Shown one piece after another: positions 38,601 to 53,200 of a stretch of 64,000 nucleotides of DNA (position 1 is its first letter; the number at the start of each line of letters is the position of its first letter). A model generated the notes under the pieces. That model saw only the letters and a program-made list of their open reading frames with translations. It had not been told where the DNA came from and searched no databases. Origin of the DNA: Albula goreensis. Lineage: Eukaryota > Chordata > Actinopteri > Albuliformes > Albulidae. The position numbers were made by a program, and so were the translations under genes. The DNA is taken from positions 59,198,547 through 59,262,546 of the forward strand of contig CM040741.1 in NCBI GenBank assembly GCA_022829145.1. The letters are read 5' to 3'.

Positions 38601-41600
38601 AATTAAAATACTAATTTACAATGTAAAAAAAGAATTAAGACCCTTTTCATTAGGTATGCCAGAGCATTGTCTCGTTTTGTGAACAATGCAGCTTTCTTGT
38701 ATTTAGTATTTTAATTTTAAGCTCAAACATTCGTTTTTACCTCCTTTCATCAAATATGTGTGTCTGCTGCCATAAGCAAAGAGTTATGATTCACATTTTG
38801 CTTTCACAAAGCTGTTTAGAGACAATACATGGCTTTAAATAAACAGCACCAAACGCCCTGTGGAGATATTCACACCATCTGCCAGCACCCCCTTTCTGTT
38901 CCTAATGGAGGACTCAAAAAAAAGACTGAATCTTTGCAGGGGAGAGAGCATGAACTCAATTCAAGGATATCAAATAGGTCCTTACAACCCAGCAGCCCAT
39001 ACTACATTGAACACACCCAGGGACACCGGAGCCATTAAAGCATAATGGGATATCTGGGAAGAAGAGTGCATCCCATGGAGCCTGACGGACTCACCAGTGT
39101 TGTAGAAAAAGGCGTCAATGAAAGTGCAGTTCCTGAAAAAGGACCCCACCGACGTGACATCATCGAAGTAGCAGTTCTGGAAAGTGGAGTCAATGAAGGT
39201 GACCGACTTGAACTTCATGTTGACGAATCTGCACGGGGGTTGGGGGTGGGGGGTGGATTTGGGTTAGGTAAAGACAGGCCCAAGGCACAGTTGAATATGA
39301 ACCAGAGTCAGGGCAGATAGGACAAAGCACATTATTTATTCCCATAATGTAGAAGCACTTTACCTCTCGTGCAAAAGCAACCCTGCATTTTTTTCTACAT
39401 CTTCTTGCTGATTGAAGCTCTTTTTTGCAGCAGAGATGCCTCTGGAGAGCATTTTAGCGCACTACGATTGATGCAGCATGCTGCAGGGAGCTTGCATACC
39501 GAGCAGCGTTTACCATCTCAATGTCCCCGAGACGAGAGAGGGGAAATCATTCCTACTGTTCTTTGTCATCTAAACAATGCTCTTTTTTTCCCAAAAATAC
39601 CCACTAACACCACACATATCTGATTTATTTCATAACAGGCACTAGTCACTGGGTTTGTCAATGTGATCTTATGCTCTTTATGTGCGTATATGAACTGAAG
39701 TGGACAATGTTTGATTTAATCCTCAAATGTGATGGTCACGGAGATATTCTATAAATAAACATGAATGCTAAATGCATTCACTAACTTGCTTATGCATATG
39801 GCCCTGTATAGGTAAAGCTTAAATGGTGAACATTAACAATATTTTCTGGACTTTTTTGGACCAAAATGAAAGGGCAGCAGGTTAAAAGGGAGGCAAAGGT
39901 AGATAAGAGTTTTTTAATTTCCTGGCCAGGGCACCGATAAAGGAGAAGGCATCCATTATTCCCTCCCCACCTGTCATTGATGAACACGCCGTTGGTGTGG
40001 ATCTGGTTCTCCAGGGTGAAGTTGAAGGTGAAGTCCTCAATGCGCTCATTGTTGTGGATCTTGACCCGGGAGGCATACTCGTCTGCCTGCAGGTGCTTGA
40101 TGACATCAGGGAACCACACGGAGAGGCCGTAATATCTGTGCCAGCAGAAGAGGTGATGCCATTACATTACCTTATATCACACAAATGACCGTACATTATA
40201 CTACATTACAGGTATTTATCAAATGCTCTAATCCTTAGTAAGCCTTGAGAACATAAAGTATAATAAGATATTAACACAAATCACTCAGTGACTCTAATAT
40301 AAATCTTGATTATGCCTCACTACTAGCCATCAGTATAATGATGACATTGCAGACAGAGTGGATGAGGGAAATTTGCAGTAAACCAGGCAGCAATTGATCT
40401 CAAAAATATCTGTGTTACACAGAAAGCTTTCCATCCTGCTATCCTTTAACTCTATGCGAATAACATTATTTTGACCCAATCTGCATAGCCCCACTTTGGT
40501 ATTTCGTACTCAGCATTGCAGATTTGCTGGCCACAGGTGCTGGTTTCTTTGAACATAAAGAACACTGCAAACTGACTGATAACATTTTGTCACTGTTAGT
40601 ATGCAACCTCATGAACCGATGAAGGCCATGGCAGACATGGGATGTCCAGCCAGAGTTGCCCCCTGCATCTACCTCCACCTCCAATAAACACAGTTAACTA
40701 AAACTGTCTGAAAAGAGTAGGGCCATAATAACCATGACTATGACTATGACTATGACTATGACGGGAGTATGTCCTTCCACTGCTAAGGATTATCCCTAGC
40801 ACCTGAAAGTAATACTTTTTTTATAATAATTGACTGGGCACAAGCCCAGACCCTTTTGGCTTCCTGTCGTGCGCAACAAGGGTAGGGAGAGAATGCAGGA
40901 TAGGGAGAGTTCAGCACCATGGACAGAGAACATCTCAGCCCGGTTGGCACCTGCAGTACATCACCCGATCGGGTGTCAAAGAAGGGTCAGCTCATCAGAC
41001 ACCTGCTTACAAAAGGCAGACGTCACAGATGTAAGGGCGGGGAGAAACCTGCTCCCTAATGGGTCTCTCAATGTAATTTTCCATATTTCAGTCACTGCTA
41101 ATATTACCATAACCCCATCTCTCTGTCTGTCTTCCCTGCCCAGGTTGCCACATTACAGTTTTCAGACAAAATAACTGAATAGTTAATGATTTCATATTGG
41201 CAATGGAGGATTGAGCTGGTATTTTGGCTTTGTCAACCACACATTTCCTGAGCTCATTTGGTATAATCATATTCATGATTCCCGCCTGTAGAAAACAGTG
41301 TTCTTTTAAAAAAAAAAAAAATACTTATTGAGGGTTTTCAAATGTTTATCTTTTGTTTTAGCCATGGAAACAGGAACACTTAAAACACTGTGTTGACACA
41401 AAATAATGTAGATTTGGACTTAAGATGTGATGGGGCACTGAATTTAAAAATGGCAATGCAAAGCACATTGGCAAGAAAAGCATCCAGTTTCTTAATTTGT
41501 TATACTGTGTTGTTTTACTGTACCCATCCTAAAAATAATACCTGTTCACATCCATTCAATCTCATGATCCTTCTGCATGTATATGCAGCATAATTGTAAG

Positions 41601-44600
41601 CTATAATGGTAATTGGGGCTGTTGCCACTTTTAATATGAACACACTTAAAAGGCTCTCACAACTAGCTGGCATTGACAATGAGATGATTTTCATAGGAAA
41701 GGGCCCTTTTGATCCTGAGTTGAAAACACACAGATACGGGCTCATAGCAACAGGCGTCAGGATGAACAGGATGTGTGCTGGCTGTGGGTGTGTGCTCATT
41801 TCAGGCAGGTGAGCAGCTAAGCTCAGCTGCTCCCCCCGATTATTACTCCAGAAGAATGGAGATGAAGAGAGATGGATGGCAGGAGGAAAGTGCATGCTAA
41901 GGCTTTGCATCACCACAGATAATCACATGACCACATAGGCGCCTGTGATCAGCACTCCACCAGCAGCTGTAGCCTACTTTTCTTTTTTTTGACATATGCT
42001 CTTACAAACAAGTGTTTAACAATAACACTCAAAATTAAAGGAATACATTTTCAAACTTCTGCACATACCATATAAATATGTCAATTACCACCACTCTCTG
42101 ATGTATGAGCCTGTGTATGATTGAACAGATTGTAAAGACATACTGGGAAACATATCTTATGACATATTAATGATGCATTGTACAAATGGTTCACATAATG
42201 CTACCCTTTTGGCCATACTGTTTTGATTTAACATTTCAGCAGATACTGTGCTCTGTGTCTAGAGCCAATCAGAAACACAGAGTATACTCAGTACTTTAAA
42301 TGGCAAGTTTTTTTACTTTGAGATTACAATTCAGAAATAGTACTTCCAGATGCTCACACTGAATTCACACCACAACTAATGACAAAACTGACTAGAGAGA
42401 GAGAGTGATCTGGAGGATGGGGGAGCTGTGCAGATGCAGACGCAGACACTGGCTCACTCACAGACATGAAAGTCTTTATTTAAGCCTTATTTGATCCTGA
42501 CAGTCCAGCCAGCTCGGGACAGTAACACAGGTGGCCAACACCAGAACATAATTAATTTGGGGGAGTAACACTGGATACACAAATTAGACATCTGCTTGCA
42601 GTTTAATTGACTGCGTTCTGTCTCTCTGGGGTGGGCGTGTTAGGGGGATGGGGCTTGAGCTTTATTTGATCTGGGTTCAGTGCCTTGTGGCCACAGGTCA
42701 GTGTAGACATGAGGGCAAAAATAGTGCTTATCACCACCGTTGATAGGCACCATTGATACGTTGACACAGGGTCAGCCGAAGGAACCTCAAACTGTATGAA
42801 TGAACATCAATCGTCTGATGTCTGACTGAGGAAGGCCATCTGACAAATGCACTCTTACAGGTTAACTCATGCTGGTGTTTCTGCTGGCTCAGTGAGGATT
42901 TACATAGTTGAAGATGGATCCATAGCTCCACACCACAACCTGCACTTGTTTGAGACTGCTGAAAATGAACCGTGGAGAGCTGGTGAGGATGGAGAGGAGC
43001 GGCTCGCTGCCTTATGCGAACAGCCCATGTGAACAGTTGGATTTACACATCAAAACCATTTGTATCACAGGGCAGCTTACAAACTCAGAGACAAATTTTA
43101 CTGCTGTTCTGCTCTGCTTTCTCCACACGCGTTCCCTCTTCTGAATCACATTTCACAGTCTTGCTGGCAGAAACCCTGACAGACGAGCAGAGTAATTCTG
43201 CCTCACTACTACAGCTAGACGTTTATAAGCCCTGCATTGTAAAAGAAATAATCTTAGTCACCTTGAAGGATGAAATTTAGAATGATACAAGTAATATTAA
43301 TGTAATGCAATTCTGCTGAGCCAAAACGGCAATATCATTAGGCACTGATCCGACGAAATCCTGGCCCTGATTCAGATAGTTCAGTTCTGTATTATATTAC
43401 TGGTCCCAGCTGGCTCTCATTTGTAGAATTAAGAGATGCTTCCAGGATAAGGCTGTTAAACACTGTATCTAGGAGGTGTGGAAATAGAGGCATCTGCAGC
43501 TCAGGTTGGTTCTGAGAAGTATTCCACCTTTTCCATGGAAAATAAATTAAAAAATGAAATGTAACAAGTTGCTGGAATATGATGATTTAAAGAATTCTGA
43601 GATAACAGAGAGGACAAGCAGATAGCAGGCTTTACAGTTAGGGATTTGCAAGTAAACAAAATTCACTGCTATCTGTTTTCTTTCTTTCTTTATCAATTTA
43701 TTATCTTCTCTCCAGCAAATTGGTACATAAAGTTCACCAACTCTCTACACTGATTTTAATAACTGTGCACCCGAAACTGGAATAATATTCAGAATTAATG
43801 TGAAACGGACGTGTTAATACTGTCCCCTGATTTTATTTCTTAAGGCCATCATAATTTTACTGAAATGTGCACCAGTTTTGTTTATCATCCTGACTGGTTG
43901 TGTTTCCATTAATTTGTTTTGTTTCCATTAATGATTGTCACTGTGTGTATGTCAAGTCCCCCTTTAAAAATAGATATTTATTACAAATGGGTTTTCCATG
44001 TAAGTGTAAATAATAAATAAATAAAATTCATATTTAGTTTTATTTAACTCTCTGTATGTTTTTATAAGTAAAGCTATTCACCTCCAAAATATTCCATTTC
44101 AGATCATTTTATTTTATTTTTGTAAACACTATGTACACCAAATGTTCTAGTTACAGCTCTGTACATTATCAAACCTCTGAGCTTCAGTTTTTATCCTTTT
44201 ACTAAAGTTTCTCTTCACCTTTTTTTCCTTGAAGTGTAAAAGTAAAACACATTATGCAATTTATTCCATATTCGATGTATGTCTGCAGTATAATTAGGAC
44301 GCGAGAGAAAACGACGAAAGGAAAGAACGCCAACCTTAGCAAAAAAAAGAGAAAAAAGCCTGAAGGCTACATCTAAGCCATGAAGCTGGTGAAGCACAGA
44401 AGTGGGAATAGCACACTTTTTAGCATTAAATATGGATTTGCAATATGTTTTTATATTGTTATGATTATTTAATAAGGGCACTGAGGTCATAAACTGACTT
44501 ATTGGGCATATAGAATATTGCATGTCCTTTTCCTGTGTGAGGAAATGAGACAGACTTGGGGGAACAACGTTACCCTTTAAATTAACACAGCTTAAACTGT

Positions 44601-47600
44601 TGCACAGGATTTGCCTTGGGAAAGCAAGCCCATATTGGTGTGACATTTTGTAAATTTAAGGCATAGTCATAAAATGATCTAAGCTTCTTGTCAGACCTGC
44701 CGTATGAGATGCGTAATTCTCTTTGGTACAGATATGTCACATGTTAACAAGTTTCACTGATGACTGGGCAGGACTGGCTCCTCTCCCTGGTCATTGCTAT
44801 GACATCATAACAGCCCTGTATACTCGCTCCCAGGAGACATATCATGCTGATGCTGAATATATCGATATTATTTCACCAGAGTATCCCTCAACCATTCAAA
44901 TAATGTAATGATCATTTTCCAACAAGCTGAACTAAGTCGATATTTTGAAAAATGTGAAATCTTATGATTATGGTTTTATGATTATGTATCCTTGTGCTTT
45001 GGTTAGGTTTTTTAACTAGAAAAGCTGGGACTGTAATCTCACCTGTTCCTGAACAGAAATATCAGACCAAGGCAGTTTTGACAACTGAATGGATTAATTT
45101 CTTGAAAATTTGAATTTCATCAAATGTAATCATTGCTACAATAAATGGTGTTGTTGGCTGGACAAATGATCTATTAATTTCAAATGGAATTATTGTAATT
45201 CCCCCAAATAATTGAATTATTTTGAATGCTCTCTGAATAGCCACTAATGTTCACATGTCAAACAATCACAATTACCTTAAAATAGACATGTTATACATGC
45301 TATAACCACAATGAATCTGGATAACTGGCTTATTGTGATTGTTTTTCTTACCCAAAGGATAATGTAAACCAAACAATAGCAAGCTTGATAGTGTTGTCTT
45401 TCACCGGATAGTTGAAACACCTCAAGAATGTTATCCAGATCTGCAAAGAGAACAAAATCATGTTTGATGTATTGGTATCAAGGTCACATTCATGGCACCT
45501 GTACTAGTCACATGCAATGGGCAACATTAGCTGAGATTTTGATAAATGTTGCAAACCTTTAGGGGCTAAAGCATTTAGCATATGCAAAACAATCTTTCTA
45601 GTTCAAAAAGACTTGGAGAGAATGTGCGTGGCTGAGACAGTTCATTAAAAGCTTTGCGAAATCTGGCCTCTAAAAGTGGCTGTCAGTTTGTATTTCCACT
45701 GGTACCCACCCCATGGAGCTCAGTCTTCACCCTGAACAAGACTTTAGAGGCAGGGTTTGCTGATTCTGACTTCATCTCCACCAGTTCGTCAATCTGCTTT
45801 GGAATTTTAATCCTGTTTACCTGCATGGAGAATTGGAGACACTCATTTTAAAATCCATACCACAATTGCTTTAGTTCTGACAGCTATACTCCACCTGTAT
45901 GTTCTAAATGATACAACACCTCAGTCTGCTCCCCCCAGTTATACTGATTTGGCTGAAAGAATCATTGCAGCTTTAGCAGATCCCCTGGTGTATGTGCAAG
46001 ACATGCCTAACTTAGTTCTGATAGCGTCTGAAGAATTTCATGAATCATGCATTGAGCTAAACAATTGTAAACAGAGCTCCACAGAGCTAGAACTACAGCC
46101 TGTCATTTTTGTTCAAATTCACAGGATAAGCTTTGCTTCTCAGCAAATAAACACATGCCATCTTACTTAATGAGACTGAACCAAACGCATCCAATATGCC
46201 AGACCCAGAACATTTCCTTCAGACAGATATCCTGAACCAGGTATGACAAGTTCTGAGCAGCGTAAAGGTGATCGATACCACACGTGTGAAATGAGTACAG
46301 CACATGCTCTGCTGTGACAGCTATATGCATCATGATGAATCCCTGTGTTGACACAGTTTTGGATTGTATGACTACAAACGGCAGCCGCTCTGCCAGCGTC
46401 TGTTCAGGTTTTGGCTTTTCCTACTTTAACCTACACTTGCTGTCATACTTATGCCAGTGCATTCCTTCATACTGTGCATTTGTTTGCATGTTTGAGTGTT
46501 CAGAGTAGGGCTGGAAAGACTCACGGTGAAGACTTTCTCTGGCTGCCCCCGTGCCCTCATGTTGGTGTCGTGGATTTGCTTGAGAACCATCCAGGCCTCG
46601 TCGTGCTTCCCAACCTGCGCAGAGAAAGGAATCGTGGGATTTATGGGGATTAGCCCTTGACGGGAGATGATTCGGCAACAGCCGCAACTGTCACGGTTGT
46701 CTCCTCAGAGACGGCGTCTGCATTCCCTGCGGTGGCGGAGAAAGGCAGCTGAATTTGCTGGCGCATTGCACGCCTCAACAGACTTCCTTCAAAGTATTCC
46801 ACTGAAATATCTACAGACACATTTCAATTACTTGTTTTTTTATTTGTTTGAGTTCCAACACAGTGGAGTTATTTTGACTCAGATCAGCCAGAGAGGATAA
46901 ATGAAACTTCAAGTGGGAATCATTCTCAGACAACAGTGTGAATGAGTGTCACGCCTGAATACAGGACAATTCTTAGCTCAGCAAATCCGATCTTCCGTGC
47001 GGTGAGTGAAAATATCTCAAAACATACACTAAGGGCCAGGGCAGCACTCAAAATGAGTACAGTAGGCTGGCTTTACTTTCTATTTCATTTCAGAAATAAT
47101 AAAACATAAGTGGTGAACTGGATCAACTAATACAATTAACACAAGCCACATTTTGTATTAGTTTAGGATACTTCACACATATAAAAAAATAATATAATCC
47201 AGTTATTGAGAAGGAGGTATGATGTTTTCTCTAAGGATGTGTGACATTTTCTAAAATTATTGTGTACAAGTCTTATAGCCTATTCAGCACACTGCGTTGT
47301 CATTCATAAGTCAAACAAGTAATGAATTATTCAGTTTATGAAATGGGTTTTCCCTTAGGTGTTAAATAATTAAAGGAAAAGGGTGATGGTTATCAAAGGT
47401 TTTATTAAAGGTAGTTTTCTTCTTCATAGTTTTCTTTACCTCAAGGTAGAATCTGGGGCTCTCAGGCACAAAGGTGAGGGCCACAACTGCGCAGACGCAG
47501 GGCAAAGCGCAGACCACCACAAACACTCTCCAGCTGTGGAACTGGTAGGCAGAGCCCATGCTGAAACTCCAGCCTGCACAGACAGAACACCATTATGACA

Positions 47601-50077
47601 TCAGGATCATGTGACTGACTGAGGCTACTCCCTCTAAAACGTCCAACATACTGCAAAAACAAAGGTCATCTCTAGATCAGATCTTTTTCTAAGACAGGTG
47701 CTTCCAACCTCAATCCTGACCTGTGTCAAGCATGGTTTCCTATTCACTCCATTGTGCATTACAACCTCATAGCATGGCCTAAGTCTTACCACTATTTAAC
47801 AAATAGAGAGTAATTTCACACTCTTGGAGTACTTAATTTTATACAGGCTTTTGTTGCACTCAATTAATTAATTGATTAATTAAGCATGGTTGTTGAACCT
47901 TTGGACTTTTTCATTTCCCAAAAACAGTTTAGTTTAATTGATTACACATCCACAATTTAAGAACACAAGATTTCAGGACTTCACGGGCTAAAAATGCAGG
48001 TTTATCAATAGGTACATTGAAAATGTAGCCTCTAAAAGGTATCATGTATCACACTGAATTACAAAAAAATGATACCATTAGCTGTCTGCTAACTGATCTT
48101 GAACACTTCTTAAATAAATACAGAATATTCATTATGTGAAACATGAATATCTATTTCCTTACAAAATGTGGCATTAGGAGGGTAAATCATCCTTCATTAC
48201 ACACTAAATGTGTCTAATTAAAAACAATTTACTGCTTACGATGCTTCATGAACTGCATTTGTGATTGAAATGAAAACCAGTATATCGGAGGGTGCTCCAG
48301 AAATAAGTTCTATAACCACTCCTCTTGGAGGTTGTGATATACAAGGAAATATTCAATTCTAAATAATTACTAACTTTTTCCAGTTTTTGAACAGGACCTG
48401 CGAAGAATGATAACTGCAAACTTCATCAGAGAGGAATTCTGAACTCATACACACATGGAGATATGGAAATAAATTATATGTGAAGTATATGATGAAAATA
48501 TCTCCATACTTATCTTTCACAGCTTTTATATCATTGAGTGCATAAATACTGAGCTTGCCGGAATAAGACAGAAGAGTTTTGACGTGCTGTCAAAAGGAAA
48601 GAAAAGCAATTTCCAAACATTCAGAGACAGAGTCAATATTTGTGTTAGCATTTCAGTCGTGGCAGTTTTTTTCCACCTGGAGACCTCAACAGTGACAGGC
48701 CATTTTATATGTAAAACAGCAGGAGTGGGGTTCAATTCTCACTGTAAGTAGGAAAAACTCCATTTCAATTTGCTGTCTTTGTATTAGACGTATCCTGCTT
48801 ACCTGTCATGAATTATTTTAAAACATGTCACTTTCAGACTGTTATTTTACATTAATGCAACATTTAATATAATCCAGTGATTGGAATGGATATAAGAGAA
48901 ATATTTTATTTAAAGTCAGTTTTGTTGCACACCTCATTGTAAGTTGTAATGAGATTGCTGTCTTTGTTTCTTGAGATCTCAATGCGCAAAATCAGAAACA
49001 CTTTCGCAGAATAGTAATAATCTATATGGTTTCTAACACCAACATTTCTCAAACACACTTTACCCCACTTTGCCTCCAACTGGACTAGCTCCATTCATAT
49101 TGATTTAAAACTAGGACTTGGCCAACAAGCTTCCCCTAGTTTTGTTAGAGGGCCACAGAGAATGACACATTAGGAGTATTAACCTTGACCAATAATAATT
49201 CACCATAATCCTCTTCTCTTCCGCATGATGCAGTTTGATGTGGTTCTGAAGGGTTTTACCCCCGTGGCACAATGTGTAGAAATATCAGGAATGCTATTAA
49301 AGGATGGCTAAACAATGCATGGTTTTCACCAGGATAACCATAGAGGAACAAATGCGGCTACGCAGACAAGTGCACACAAACACGCACACACACATAGAGA
49401 GACATGCACACATAAAAACACACACCCACTCACAAGTAAATATATAAACCAGTGGGCTTTTGCACATGCTCAGTAGAAACACGTCATGGCCGAAGCTAAT
49501 GCAGCTGCTTGACCTGTGGGTCAAAAGCTCATCCCCAGGGTACTGGCAGAGCTATTACCAGACTGGGTCCCTTTAGAATAGTGATGGCATTTCCCCTTGC
49601 GAGCAGTGCAGCATGTTTCACTCAATGCGCTTTTTTTTGCCCCACCGTTGAGATCATTTAGGGACCTGAGCTCAGACAGAGCGAGGGAAGTCTGTTATCT
49701 AACGCGTCTGGCTTTGGCTTCCAAAGATATGTGAGCAGGAGATGAGTTCTCAGTCCGGCACTCTGTGAGGTGAGGTGCGCGATCATTATCACATGGTATC
49801 GCAGGGGCTTCTCATTCTCACATATGAGGGCCTGATGGAATGCAGACTGAGATACTGGCAAATGATACTACTGCTGGGACAGTGTTCCAGAGAAGCCCTG
49901 CAGCCAAGGGGGATACTTTAAAATGAATTTTCAGGAAAGAACTGCACTTAGGCTACACGGCTGTTCCTCTCCATAGGCCCAGCCAGAGCCCAATCAATCT
50001 TGCAGGGTTCTGCCCTTGCGTGGGGGGATCGTTCTGCCTCACGCCCCACTGCATCGTGGGGTACAGACAGGGAGCAT

Positions 50078-50114
<37 letters not shown>

Positions 50115-50199
50115 TGCATGAGAGAGAGAGTGTGGGAGAGAGAGAGAGAGAGAGAGAGCATGAGAGAGAGAGTGTGAGAGAGAGAGCGTGAGAGAGAGC

Positions 50200-50251
<52 letters not shown>

Positions 50252-53200
50252 ATGAGAGAGAGCGTGAGAGAGAGCATGAGAGAGAGAGAGAGAGAGCCTC
50301 TACCCTGCACAATATCACCTTCTCACTCCAGTGGGCAGCAGAGATGACCACATGAATCACAGAGACAGTGCCCGCAGTGCAGGCTATGTCAGGAAGCTAC
50401 CAGCACCACAGAGACACTGTAAACGAAAGCCAAGGAACAGGGGAGCTAATTCCAGTCAAATCTAACTGTCTGAACAGCATTTAGTCATCACAAAACCTGT
50501 GCATTCAATCATTCATTTTTAAAGTTGCACATGTCCCGCTTGTTACAATGGTAATAATGAACACTAACATCTGTTAATGTTTTTAATGTCTGCTAAGGTT
50601 ATACAAATGGACAGTTCTGAACATATGAGGACACCGACAATATGTGTGAGGGCATCCAAGGCCGTTTTCCAAGATAAACAAACGCAGCAATGATTTTTTT
50701 TCACTAGCATATGTTAATATAGTATACATGAAGTAATTCAGGCATACTGTTCCTTACTCAAACATACCATACCACCTACAGTCTTTAACTGACAATTAAC
50801 TGATAATCTGTATATTTTTAAAAATTAAGCATCAGAATCATGTAAAATTGACTGATTCTATTTTCTGTTTCCTTATCTATGTCAGAAAGGGTTCTGTGAG
50901 CTGCTGCTGAGGGGACGTACTGCTTTGAAACTGATCTCCCTCAGATTTGCTCTACCGCAGGCAAAGTGACACTAAATCTGTTCTGTTGTACATAATTTCA
51001 CAGAATAAAGCTATTATCCACTAAAGAGGGGATTACAGACTGAAAACCTCAATGAATTAATCTAGTGTGACTCAAAAACTCGAGACAAGCAACACACAAT
51101 ACTAGGAGGCACCCATAATCAGTAAAGGTGAAATCTGAAAAACTGAATAGCAGTATAATGTCAGCAATCAATGAATGTGTGTTTTTGAGTGTTTTTGCAT
51201 TTGTGCATATACTGCAATACAATGCATGAAATCCTCTTTTTTTAGTGTTAATGTGTGCATGTATGTGTGTACACATGTGTATGTTTCTTCATGCATGTGT
51301 GTATGCCTGTGCATAAGATTATTGTGTTTGCTGTGGGGTGTAGTCACTACTGTTGCTAATGAGGACAGTACAGTGTTGCTCACTGGGTTTGCTGATGCGG
51401 GACTAAGGTAACATCTAATGATACTGTGGTGGGTCAGTGCTGCCCCCTGTATGGAAAAGATAGATTGGGCCTCAGGTTTCTTTCATTGTGAAATATCAAT
51501 CTCCTTTGGACCAAAACCCGGGAGTCACATTACAAGTTTTTAAAAAGAAACGCTCCCGATGTACGGAACAACTCTGTTTGGGGCAAACTATTTTCAAATA
51601 AAAGCATGTGTTGTTCTATGGATGCGCTGGCATGTGCAGCATAGGTGGTTGTGGCCCTATCTCTGAGGTCAAGAGGGCAGGGCTCAGGGGGACAGGAACT
51701 GAAGGCTGTCAGGGTTCCTTGCACTGACACCGAGATGTGCTCCTATAATTGCCTTTTCTGTCGCGATGTAACCGAGAGGCCCCCGGAGCCTTAGCGTTGT
51801 AGCCCATGCCATTGAAAATCTCATTATGGGGATTATGTATATAATTGACTGGGGCGTACGGCTGACTGAGTCCCCCCCACCATCCCCCCGGCCCCCCAGA
51901 GATTAATACGCCTGTGCCAGGGCTAACCACCTCCAAAGTCCTTGGCCACAAACCACTGACTCAGGCCTGTTGTGGTGGGACACACCCCGCAAGCCGAATG
52001 GTGTCACTTTCTGCCCACAGAGGGAACGTTAGTGGAGCAGGCTTATTTTTTAGGGGAGAGGACACAGACTCCTCCAGCACTCCCATTGCCCCACCCTCCC
52101 GTTCAGGCACAGAGAAAAGCAATGCGGCAGAACTGACTTCGCTCGCCGGGCGCCGCTAATGGCAAAAAAAAGTCTTCAAACGAGAACAGCTAATCAATTG
52201 ACCTCAATTATGAGCTGGAGCTCTTGAAGGCAGAGAGAGAGGAGCAGCATAAAGGAAGAGGGGAGAGAGTGTGTTTTATGGCCGTCACTTCCCCCCTCCC
52301 TTATTCTATCTCCGCTTTTCTAGTCTTTCCTGCAAAAATCAATGGCTGCCAGCAGTAATTAAATCCCTCCCTCTGCACGCATGCATTAACGGACTGCCTC
52401 CACTGTCAGAGGTGGCCAGTGATTTATGTTTCGCTGGGAAGGCTCTCAGAGTCACATGTGGAGCATCTTAGCAACAAAGCCTTCCCAGAAATAATGGCTG
52501 ATTGGTCTCTTGATACCCACTACCCTTAAAGTAGTTACCTGCTTTCAGAAAAGTTTATGAGGGTGATTTGATTTTTAGGAAACGGTCTACAAAGTCCGAA
52601 TGCCCTCAGATATTATATCTGTTCTTCAAAGGCATCCGCCCTGCTACTCTAAGGGGACACATCGGTCAAATTTTATTTTAAGAGCCTGTTACCCATACAT
52701 TAATGCTGTAATGACCATGCTGAGAACTGCGGGTGACATCATCGCAGTGGGCTCTGAGGCAGCAGTCTGCGACCTTGGGTCTGCGGTACTTCCATAAAAC
52801 AGGCCCTGTCAAGCCCTGCTCATCTCCAACCTTCCGACGGCTTCAACTGAACAGTCATCCACAGCAGAGGGTGCCCAGTATTCCATGTATACTCCCTGCA
52901 GTATGATTGGTGGAGGGTCAATCAATCAATGGCCAATATCTGCTTTACCCCTGCCCTGTTCCAGTTCAACATTGCTTTACAGCATTTTAAACGTCTCTGA
53001 CAACTGTGCCTCTTAATTGCGTATTTAGGTGCCTGCAGACCCTCCATCGTGCACATGGCCAGCTCACTGGCATTCAAAACTGAGTTAACTGCATGTCATA
53101 CTTGACATACAGTGAGTCAAAAATCGGATCACATGCTTATCATGCATTTTGAGATTTGATATTCATTCAAAGATTAATCATGTATTAAATGATTGAATTT

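Larger units (their letters stand above)
40136..45351 (-). other. SV2C intron, 5216 nt
   Basis: Contains a diverged SINE/L2-type tail (about 40160-40260), a short hexamer repeat (40734-40762) and AT-rich unique DNA. An anonymous 143-codon minus-strand open frame at 44215-44646 has no family resemblance and is not called as a gene. Confidence 0.75.
45441..47439 (-). other. SV2C introns between the four central exons
   Basis: Three short introns (269, 704 and 825 nt) separate the exons at 45352, 45710, 46525 and 47440. All have GT donors and AG acceptors. A GC-richer patch near 46660-46790 has no coding support. Confidence 0.7.

Noticed and set aside
44215-44646. 143-codon minus-strand open frame in an SV2C intron
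   Set aside because: No recognised family, AT-rich, and no regulatory or splice signals. Length alone is weak evidence in 64 kb.
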